In this document: positions 1-9,500 of the stretch, piece after piece
How the letters are laid out: every line of letters begins with the position of its first letter
Position numbering within the stretch: the stretch's first letter is position 1
Source: a virus
Direction: 5' to 3' (one strand)
DNA length: 25,115 bases
Virus record (IMG/VR): IMGVR_UViG_3300007539_000190
Span: 1 to 25,115 of that record
Translations under genes and position numbers: made by a program
Notes under the pieces: model-generated
What the model saw: the letters and a program-made list of their open reading frames with translations, nothing else
What the model was told of the DNA's origin: nothing
The model's database searches: none

Positions 1-71
1 ACTATAGCTCAGCTGGATAGAGCAACGGTTTTGTAAACCGTAGGTCGTCGGTTCAAGTCCGACTTGTGGCT
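1..71 (+). tRNA. tRNA-Thr (anticodon UGU), 5' end cut by window edge
   Basis: The D stem GCTC/GAGC, anticodon stem ACGGT/ACCGT with loop TTTGTAA (anticodon TGT), and T arm GTCGG-TTCAAGT-CCGAC are all present. The 3' acceptor strand TTGTGGC plus a T discriminator ends at 71. Only ACTA of the 5' acceptor strand is inside the window, so about three bases are missing. No CCA is encoded. One mismatch in the acceptor stem is expected from the visible bases. It reads ACA codons. Confidence 0.93.
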
Positions 72-215
72 TTCTCTCTTTTGAGAGAATAGGTGACGCC
101 ACCTACATTTCGGACAGGGGTTCGATTCCCCTCACCTCCATGCGAGGGGGTGCCATGGTTTCGACGGGGTATAAGGAGCGTGACTGAAACCTGCTTGGAT
201 AAGCACCCAATAGAT

Positions 216-281
216 GCAAACACATCTGACACCGCAGCGAATAACATCGTTGCATTCTCCCGCAGCACCGTTGCTGCCTGA
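216..281 (+). other. tmRNA tag reading frame (degradation tag ending VAA)
   Basis: The frame from GCA 216 reads ANTSDTA followed by ANNIVAFSRSTVAA and TGA at 279-281. The second part has the same form and length as the cyanobacterial tags I recall (ANNIV at the start, VAA or IAA at the end). The terminal VAA is the protease-recognition end. The resume codon is not certain. GCA 216 is preceded by AATAGAT, very like the E. coli AATAGTC element with the important A at -4, which favours a 21-residue tag. GCG 237 would give the conventional 14-residue tag but lacks A at -4. Confidence 0.8.
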
Positions 282-328
282 AGGGGAGATGGGGGATAAG
301 TCATCCTTCTTAACCAAATGACTCATTA

Positions 329-347
329 GGGGTGGAATGCCCCTTTT
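329..347 (+). terminator. Hairpin plus T run at the tmRNA 3' end
   Basis: GGGG (329-332) pairs with CCCC (340-343) across a 7-nt loop and is followed by TTTT 344-347. It abuts the first base of tRNA-Ala at 348, so it could be a weak terminator, a processing hairpin, or a structural helix at the end of the tmRNA coding piece. The stem is only 4 bp. Confidence 0.4.
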
Positions 348-420
348 GGGGAATTAGCTCAGTTGGTAGAGCACCTGCTTTGCAAGCAGGCTGTCAGGAG
401 TTCGAGTCTCCTATTCTCCA
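348..420 (+). tRNA. tRNA-Ala (anticodon UGC)
   Basis: Full cloverleaf: acceptor GGGGAAT/ATTCTCC, D stem GCTC/GAGC, anticodon stem CCTGC/GCAGG with loop TTTGCAA (anticodon TGC), T arm AGGAG-TTCGAGT-CTCCT, discriminator A at 420. CCA is not fully encoded. It reads GCA and other GCN codons. Confidence 0.97.
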
Positions 421-471
421 TTGAAGGGAATACCAAAGGTCTGTATTTTAGAAACAGCGCCCTTCATACAT
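421..471 (+). other. Structured spacer between tRNA-Ala and tRNA-Asn
   Basis: TGAAGGG (422-428) pairs with CCCTTCA (460-466). Inside it ACC-AAA-GGT (432-440) and CTGT(441-444)/ACAG(454-457) can form two small hairpins. The spacer therefore folds into a closed branched element. It is not a recognisable tRNA. A processing signal is one possible role. Confidence 0.35.
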
Positions 472-543
472 TCCTCTTTAGCTCAGCGGTAGAGCGAACG
501 ACTGTTAATCGTTTGGTCCCTGGTTCGATCCCAGGAAGGGGAG
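472..543 (+). tRNA. tRNA-Asn (anticodon GUU)
   Basis: Acceptor TCCTCTT/AAGGGGA (one T-G pair), D stem GCTC/GAGC, anticodon stem AACGA/TCGTT with loop CTGTTAA (anticodon GTT), T arm CCTGG-TTCGATC-CCAGG, discriminator G at 543. It reads AAC and AAT, which are frequent in the giant downstream gene. Confidence 0.96.
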
Positions 544-548
544 TTTAA

Positions 549-583
549 ATGGTATAAATAATCTGAGATCGGAACTATACCAT
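549..583 (+). repeat. Inverted repeat enclosing the late promoter and its likely start site
   Basis: ATGGTATA (549-556) is the reverse complement of TATACCAT (576-583), an 8-bp stem with a 19-nt loop. The left arm overlaps the late promoter box, so the hairpin can form only in RNA reading through from upstream. RNA started at the late promoter would lack the left arm. Confidence 0.55.
553..560 (+). promoter_or_regulatory. T4-type late promoter (TATAAATA)
   Basis: TATAAATA is an exact match to the T4 late promoter box recognised by the phage late sigma factor. It lies 37 bp before the ATG of the giant virion gene and just after the tRNA cluster, the expected place for a late start of the structural operon. 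Transcription would begin a few bases downstream, around 566. Confidence 0.75.
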
Positions 584-597
584 ACGCGGTTGGAAAT

Positions 598-3500
598 ATG
601 GCTTTGACTAGGCTTGATAATCTTATCAGTTCTAAGACTGGTAAGTATCTGTATGTGTCTCCAGACGACTTTAACGCTACAGATGAACTGAACAATAGGG
701 GTAACTCCCCAATTAGACCATTCAAGTCTATTCAGCGTGCTTTCTTAGAAGTTGCTAGGTATTCATATCTGCCTGGTCCTGACAACGATCGATTCGATCA
801 GTTCAGCATCATGCTGATGCCTGGTAATCACTATATTGATAACCGCCCTGGCATCCAAGACACTAATGGTATCGATCCTTTCGCCTTTGATCAGGCGATG
901 AATCTATGGACCGATAAGTCCAACTTGGATATTTCTGATCCTAATAACGTATTATATCTTTTCAACAACACTGAGGGTGGTGCTATCCTACCTAGAGGTT
1001 CATCCCTCGTTGGTTATGACCTTCGTAGAACTGTTGTTCGTCCTCTGTATGTTCCTGATCCTGCAGATAGACTTGAAAAAAGATCTGCTATCTTTAATGT
1101 AACTGGTGGTTGCTACTTCTGGCAGTTCACTATTAAGGACGGTGACCTAGAACCAGCATCTCCACTGTATGACAAGACAGATGGTATCGGTAAAGTCTAC
1201 TATCAGAATGGTGATTGGACTGCAAAGGCAGTACCAAACTTCTCTCACCACAAACTAACTGTCTTTGAATATGCAGACAAAGAAGAACTAGGTCTGTACT
1301 ATCAAAAGATTGCTAAGGCATTTTCGCAATATCAACCAACAATTGACGATCCTGGTGAATTCAGTGATAGAATTCAAGAAACCAGAATTGTTGGTCCTCT
1401 ATCCGACTTCCGCTCTATTGAGAGTATCAAACTGACAGACTCCAGTCCTGCTGGTACTATCAGTGTTGAGGTTACTTCTAAAGTCAACCATGGTTACTTT
1501 AAGAACCAGTTCGTTGCTATTGAGAACAACGGTCTAGATGATCAACTTAACGGTGCATTTGCTATTGATAGCATTGACCTTGTAGATCAGCGTAAGTTTA
1601 CCTATAAGATTCCTGGAACTGTTGCTGCTCTTGGAACTGGTGCAAGTCTCGTTAGCGGCACAACCTATACAGCACAGAATGGTTTAAGTGCTAACGCTAT
1701 TGTTAAGGCAGAGGTTGACTCTGTTGAGTCTGCATCTCCATATGTCTTCAACTGCTCCATCCGTTCTACCTGGGGTATTTGTGGTATCTGGGCAAACGGT
1801 CTTAAGGCAACAGGCTTTAAGTCGATGGTTATCGCGCAGTACACTGGTGTGTCTCTGCAGAAGGATGACCGTGCATTCATCCGTTACGACGAATATACCA
1901 ATACTTGGAACCAAGCATCTCTAGCAGACGCATTTGCAACTGTTCCTTACCACACCAAGGGTGATGCATACTGGAAGGATGACTGGAGAAACTTCCATGT
2001 CCGTGCATCTGAAGATGCATTCATTCAGAACGTTTCGATCTTCGCTGTTGGTTTCGCTGATCACTTCCTGATGGAAAGTGGTGGTGACATGTCGATCACC
2101 AACTCTAACTCTAACTTCGGTAACACCTCTCTGCACGCAATCGGTCATAAAGGATTTGCATTCAGTCAGGATAAGGGTGGTTATGTCACCGACATCATTC
2201 CACCACAAGTTGTTGATACAACCTCTGGCAATATCAAGCGTTCTGCATACTATACTCTTGATATTCCTGCGACAAAGAACCGCAACACTGCAACTGATCA
2301 GACTAAGATCTATCTTGGTGACGACGAGGGTTACGATCCTAGTGTTCGTCCTGCTGCATCTATTGATGGATTCAGACTTGGTGCTAGATCTGACGAAAAA
2401 CTATATGTTAAACTGATTCCTAGAACTGCTGGCGGCAGCAATATCTTCGAAGCAACTTTATCTCCAAATGGATTTAAGAAGTTTACTGCATCTGCAGATA
2501 TTCTAAACCCAGCTGGCGTCACCATCAACCATAAGAATCTTGACGCTGCAGATAGAATCGAAGACAACAAAACCTTTATTGCTGAAGAAGCATATGGTTA
2601 TATCACTAACAAGTATCCATACCTGTTAGACAAGCAAGGCATTACTATTGAGAAGTGCCGTCGTGACATCGGTTATCTAATTGATGCTACTGTACAAGAC
2701 TTGAGACTTGGTGGCAATATCAATACCATTCAAGCAGCAGAAGCATATTATGTTGGCAACAGTCTGTCCTATATCACGGGTGAACTAACAGAAACTCTAG
2801 AAGGTTATGACTATGCTAGAGACTTGGCAATCGCAGCAATGCGTAATTTCTCCTATCTGCGTACAGGAGCGTCTACAACTGCATCTTCTGCAATTGTAGA
2901 CATCGGTGATACCTCTGGTGTCGTTCAGGGTATGGTAGTCGCTGACTACGATCCCTCTCAGTTCACTGATGGTAAGCTAAACAATGGTGCAACTCGCCCT
3001 GCATCTCCAGTTATTCCTAACGACACATATGTTAAGCGTGTTGTTAGTGCTACTGAGATCGAACTAGGTCAGAAGGCAACTTATTCTACTAAGAAACTAG
3101 TTGCAGATCGCAATGGTGATGCCCGCAATCAAATTCTCGCTAACAAAAACTTTATCGCTGCTGAGGCAGTGGCGAGAATGCATCTTGACTTCCCTGGATT
3201 CTCTGTTCCAAACGGAGATCAGAATTGCATCGATGATGTTGTCGATGTCCTGGAAGCAGTTGCTGAGAATACTGCTTATGGTGGTAACGAAGCAGTTTGG
3301 GATGCAGCATATCTGTATGAAACTGGCGCACACATTGCTGGTGAAGAGGCAGAATCTGTCCGTGTGTTTGAATATGCCAGAGACATGGCAATTCAGGTCA
3401 TGCGTAACGAAGATGTATTTGTATTCGGCACACATGGTTTAACACAGCAGAAAGATTTAACCATCATTTATGAGCAACCAGAACTGGTAAATGACCGTAA

Positions 3501-6500
3501 TGGTGATGCTCGTGATCTTATTCTTGCTAATAAGAATTTGATTGCAAATGAAGCAGTTGAAAGAATGCTGCAAAAGTATCCTGCATTCTCTATTCCTGGT
3601 GGTAATCAGAACTGCATCGATGATGTAGTTGATCTACTAGAAGCTGTTGCAGACAACACTGCATACGGTGGCAACGATAAGACTTGGGATGCAGCATATT
3701 CCTATGTCACTGGAGCACATGTATCTGGTGAGGAATTAGAGACTCTGTATGTCTTTGATCAGGCAAAGATCATGGCTGCTCAAGCTATGAGAAACCAGAG
3801 AATTCTAATTACTGGATCTCATGGACTGACACAAACAACCGACAATACTATTATCTATGAAGAGCCCGACTCTGTAACTGATCGTGGTGGTGATGCACGA
3901 AATGTAATCGTTGCTAACAAGAACCTCATTGCTAATGAGGCATATGCTAGAATGCTAGCAGCCAACCCTGGTTTCACCACTCCAACTGGTAATCCACAGG
4001 ATTGCATCGATGACATTGCTGATTTTATCGAAGAAGTATCTTACAACCTAGCATACGGTGGTAACGATAGAGTCTGGGAAATGGCAGATCTCTATGTACA
4101 GGGTGCTCATGTTGCTGGTGAAGAGACTGAAACTATTGAGTGTTTCAATCATGCCCGTGACATGATGGTTGAGGCAATGAGGAACCAGAGAATCCTAGTT
4201 GTAGGATCTCATGGTCTAACTCAAACCTTCGATCAAAGTATCACCTACGACCTCCCTGATCCTGTAACCGATCGTGGTGGTGATGCTCGTGATCTAATCC
4301 TGCAGAATAAGGCATTCATTGGTGCTGAAGCATATGATAGAATGCTCGCACAGAATCCTGGTTTCACCAGTCCAACTGGTAATCCACAGGATTGCATCGA
4401 TGACATCATGGACTTTGTTGAGGAAGTAACCTACAACACTGCATATGGTGGTAATGATCGTACCTGGGACATGGCAAACCTATATGTACAGGGTGCTCAT
4501 GTTGCCAATGAAGAGAATCAAACTAATCAGTGTTTTGAAGCTGCTAGAGATCTGATGGTTCAGATCATGAGAAACGAATCCGTCCTGGTTATGGGTTCTC
4601 ATGGTCTAACTCAAGTTAAGGATGAGACAATCACCTACAACGAACCAACTCCTGTCAATGACAAGGCAGCAGATGCTAAGAATCTAATTCTTGCTAACAA
4701 ACAGTTTATCGCAGAGATTGCTGTTGGTAGAATGCTAACAGCGAACACGGGATTTGCTGTCCCTGGTGGCACTCAGAACTGCACAGATGACATCATGGAT
4801 GTTATCGAAGTTGTTGCACATAACCTAGCATATGGTGGTAATGACAGAACTTGGGATGCTGCAAACCTGTATGCAACTGGTGCTCATGTTATAAACGAAG
4901 AACTACAGACTGTACAGGCATTTAATCATGCTCGTGACATCATGATTGAAGTCATGAGAAACATTGATGTTACTGTTGGTGGTTATACAACTCTAACCCA
5001 GGTTAAGGATCTCACCATCACTGTTGATACTACTAACCCCACATGTCAGAATGAAGCAGCAGCAATCACATCTTTGATCCTGCTTCTTACCAACACTGTT
5101 ACAACTCCAACCACTCTATACAGTGTACCTCGTACATTCTCTCAGGGATCTTGTGAGGATGTAAGATCTACTATTACAACTCTGACTACTATCGTCACTA
5201 ATGCAGTTGCTAACAATGCATCTCTCGCACTTGTAACTAGAACTGTTTCAGTTGGTTCCTGTGAAGATACTAGGTCTGCTATCAATACTTTGACTCAGTT
5301 TGTAACTGATGTTATTGCTGGCAATACTAATCTCTATAACATTGTTAAGACTCCTTCTGTTGGTTCTTGTGAAGATGTTAGAACTACAATCAATACACTG
5401 TTCAAGATTGTTGAGGATGCTGTATCTAACCCAGCATCTCTATCTTCTATTGATCGCACAGTCTCTAATGGCTCCTGTCAGAATGTTGCATCGACTATCA
5501 CAACTCTATTCAAGATTCTAACTGATACTATCCAGAATCCTGGATTCATTGATAGTGTTAGCAGAGATCCAGTTCCTCTCGGTCTGGAGTTTGGTCCATC
5601 GATTAATGCTAATTCCACCAGCACAAATGCTTATCTGTACTTCACACTAGATACTGGTGTATACAGCGGTACTGTTCCTACTGTTGATGAGACAATCACT
5701 CAGCATACCACATATCCTGAGTGTGTTGACCAGGCATCTACTATCCGTCAGTATTTTGCTAACATCTCTACCATTATTCAGACTGGTCTGGGATCTGTTG
5801 CTCGTAACGAACCATCTCAGTTGACAACTGAACTTGCTTCCAGAGCAACAGTTTGGACACTGAACAATAATGGTGCTAATCCACACAATCTAGAGACGGG
5901 AACAGCAGTTAGACTTGTACCTCGCCCACGCTATGACACTGTAACCAACCAGTATGTAGATGTTGACAAGCGTCTTATTCGTCTGCCAAATGGTTTCGAA
6001 ACCAATGAGAAGTATTATGTAATTGCTCCTGGCAGACAAACTAAACCAGAAGATTATTCTTCTGTTGGTGCATTTGATGGTTCCGATCAAACCAAGATTA
6101 TGCTTGCAAGCAGCAAAGAGAATGCTGCTGCTGGTATCTACATCCACTCTGCTGAGGTTGAGGATATCAATCCTGATATTGAGATCGATATCTATAACTT
6201 CGTTCTTGATGATAACTATGACCTCCACCAGTATTCTTGTGTACTTGATGGAGTTAGCAACACTAACATTAGAACAGATGTACCACACATCTTTGATGTA
6301 CCATTTGCAAACATCGAAGGTCACACAGTATTCTTCAGAGAAAATGAAGGCGGTGCTCTTCCTCTAGTAGGATCTGCATTTGCTTCTGATCCAACTGTTG
6401 CTGATGGCAATGGTAGAATTCTGAACAATGTATTCTTCTTTGCTCGTTACATCAACGAAAAAGTATTTACAATTCACAAGACAAAGGGCGACGCTGAAGC

Positions 6501-9500
6501 GGGTGTAAATCCAATCACATTCCAACCTGGAACATATGACTTCAGCGTCTTCGCTAACAAGCGCGAGTCGCCTATGAAGTTTGATCCATCTTATCAGAAT
6601 CCTGGTACTGCTCCAGCGATTTATGGTAAGTGGTATCTACAGGTCGAAAATGACAACGGCACTGATCAGATCATTCCACGACTCAGAGAATATGCTGACG
6701 GTATTGATAAGACAAACGACTCTTACTTTGAGCGTGTTAAGGATGAGCGTGATGCACTTGACAGAATCTATCGTTTGCGTTATGTTATTCCTAAGTATCT
6801 TCAGTCTGTCCGTGATCCCATCAATGGATTCATCATTAAGACTAGAACTGACGAAACTAGAAAACTAGTACCACAAAAACTGGTACTGAAACCAGTAACT
6901 GGTACTGTAACTAAGGCAAGATTCTTCAACCCTGTACAGGCAAATGAAGCAATCGGATATACTAAGGAAGATTTTATCAACCTCAGCCTTAATGATGAGG
7001 TAGCATATGATCCTTACAGAAAGGATTTGATCGGTAGCACACAATATGCTAAGGTCATTCAGACACAGAACTATGTCTCCATGACTATTGAGTCTGGTAG
7101 ATATTTTACTGATGCAACAGATGGTAATGACTATCTAGAACTGACAGTTATTAACCCTGAGATCACTAACACTGCTCTCATCAATGAGACATTCACTACA
7201 ATCAAGGTTACCGCACCACAGGGTGGCAACTTTGTTGCTGATAGAACTCAGTCTTCTGATGCAGTTAACCGTGTTGAGTGGTTTGGTAATTCTTCTGGTT
7301 ATGGTTATCTACATGCTATTACAAATGTTCCTGGAACATCTGACTGGTATATGATCCTCAAGGGCGTAGTTGGTGACCTTGATTACAGTGACATTGAGAA
7401 CATCAGAGTTGCTCAAGGTGCTGCATTCTCCGATCTACTAGCAGACCAAGACTTTGGTAAGTCTCTCTACATCAAAGATCTAATCGCTAAAGGATATCCA
7501 GAATACTATTACAGACAGAATGGTGCTCCAGTATACACTGTTACTCCTGGTGATATTGTTGAAGACGATGCTGGTATTCAATACTACATCGAGTCTGTCA
7601 AGGACACTGGCGTTATTGATGATACCTTCTACATCTTTGATGTTGAAGAGATTCAGCGTCGTATCTTCGGTCAGCAAGATGGTATCTACTATCTAACCGC
7701 AGTTCGTGGTAATATTTCTCCACTGCCACAAGGTGCTGGTAACCTAGGCAACTTCCGTAATCTGAAGTTCTCTCAACCTATCAGCAAACTATATCCTCTT
7801 AACTATAAGAACGATCCTCTGTGGTATAAGCAACTGGATGCTACATTAGTTGATCCACCACAGACATACTCTGCTGCTGACAACTATGTACATGGTTTGG
7901 TAAGAGTCAACGACTTTAAGGGTTCGATGACTAAGGAGGCAATGGTTGACCTCCTCAACACACCAGCATTTAGCAACAATAGCTATACTCAAGTAAGTTC
8001 TACTGTTGATAACAGACTCATTGCACAGAAGGGTAATGCAGCATCTGGATCTGAAGACAGAACTATCCCCATTGCTGGTGACAGCACAGTTGTTTCTGAT
8101 CAGAAATACTACATCGAACTTCGTAGACCATCTATTGCTCGTGCTGGTAACCACACATTTGAATACCTTGGTTTCGGTCCTGGTAACTACTCCACAGGTC
8201 TCCCAGCGCGTCAGGAAGTCGTTCTAACAGCGACACAAGACTTCTATGCACAGTCTAAGAAGCAAGACGGTGGTATTGTATTCTACACTGGTCTAAACTC
8301 CAATGGTGACCTCTACATTGGTAACCGTAAGATCGATGCTATCACTGGTCAGGAAGAGTTCCTAGAGTCTGCACAGTTGGTTGATTCTGCCGATGATGAC
8401 GAGACACTAGGTAACCTCGTTACCACCTTCGACACACCTGTTACATTCAATGAATACATCACCGTCAATGGTGGTGAAGCACAGGATCGTCGCAGCACAT
8501 TCAACTCCCCAGTTCTAATTAATGTTCTTGGTAGTGTAAGAGAGCACGCACTAACGATCTCTTCGTTCGTTGATCCTGCTATTGATGATGGATCTCTTGA
8601 TAGATCTGCATGGTTGAGAAATACCGAAACTGAAGGCGATATTGTCATTGCACGCAATAAAATTTCTGCGGCAATTTTCCAGTTCAATAGTCGCAGAGAC
8701 GGTCAACCTTATAAGATCCAGACACATATCGTTGGTACATCACCATCGAACATGACTCCTGATCAGACAGGAGCATTCAATGCTGCACAGATTGTACAGT
8801 ATGGTTCTGCTGGTTCTCCATTCGCAGGAGACATGTTGCTCAAGGGTGAGTCTGTCGGTCAGAGTGCATCTCTTGGTTGGATCTATGCAAACTTCTTCAC
8901 TGAAGTTGGCAACCTGAACATCTACTCCCTCACATTTAACAATACTAACATTGTTACTCTTGAGTGGGCAGGATCTCTAACTAACGATCTAATCGGCATC
9001 ACAGATGGTTCTGAGATCAGAATCAGTGGCATGACCGATAGCCAATTGGATGGAACCTGGCAAGTTATTGCTAACGGATTTAATGGTGGAGCAAATACAG
9101 TACAGTTTGCTATTACTTCTGTCAAGAACAGTGTTCAGGGTGATAACCCCAGACTCTGGGCAGATGAAGTCACAGCAAATGCAAATGTAAGACTTGAGTT
9201 CTCTAACTCCAACTGGAAAGAATTTGGTGTCATTGGCGCTGAAGCACTGAGAACTTGGACTGCTAGCATCGGTGATTACAGACTCGGTGTTAACACCGTC
9301 GCAAGATCTGATAGAGATTCTTACGAAACTAATTACACCGATGCTAATACTGAGCCTCGTGCAAACTTGGATGTTGTTGGTACAGCATTCATCTCTGGTA
9401 AGAAGGTAACTGACTACGGTTCACATTCTATCTTTGCACAGAGAACTCTACAAGACCGCACCGATGCACTTATGGTCGGTGGCGATGCATACAACCCAGC

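Larger units (their letters stand above)
72..347 (+). ncRNA. ssrA: Circularly permuted (two-piece type) tmRNA, phage-encoded
   Basis: Transfer-messenger RNA rescues stalled ribosomes and adds a degradation tag. The order of parts is permuted: the acceptor (3') part comes first and the coding (5') part second, as in cyanobacteria and alphaproteobacteria. The acceptor part ends at 140. It carries the typical CATTTCGGAC stretch, the T arm AGGGG-TTCGATT-CCCCT and the acceptor strand CACCTCC plus A. After a five-base linker (141-145) the coding part begins at 146 with GGGGGTG, which pairs over 7 bp (one G-U) with CACCTCC, and continues with the diagnostic TTTCGACGGGG. A tag frame follows and ends at TGA 279-281. 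A 7-bp hairpin at 72-89 (TTTT loop) and a 6-bp hairpin at 90-105 lie in the 5' portion. The outer ends are approximate: processing of the acceptor-piece 5' end and the coding-piece 3' end cannot be fixed from sequence. Two mature RNAs are expected after removal of the linker. Confidence 0.92.

Noticed and set aside
93-281. Open frame of 62 codons over the RNA cluster
   Set aside because: Its last 21 codons are the tmRNA tag frame. The rest runs through the tmRNA acceptor stem, so it is not a normal protein gene.
1-543. tRNA cluster as a prophage attachment or integration site
   Set aside because: No integrase, no direct repeat of a tRNA 3' end and no host-like genes are visible. The setting fits a lytic phage tRNA array.
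3106-5583. Tandem repeats as a CRISPR array
   Set aside because: The units are long, diverged and in frame in a protein gene, without short identical repeats or unique spacers.
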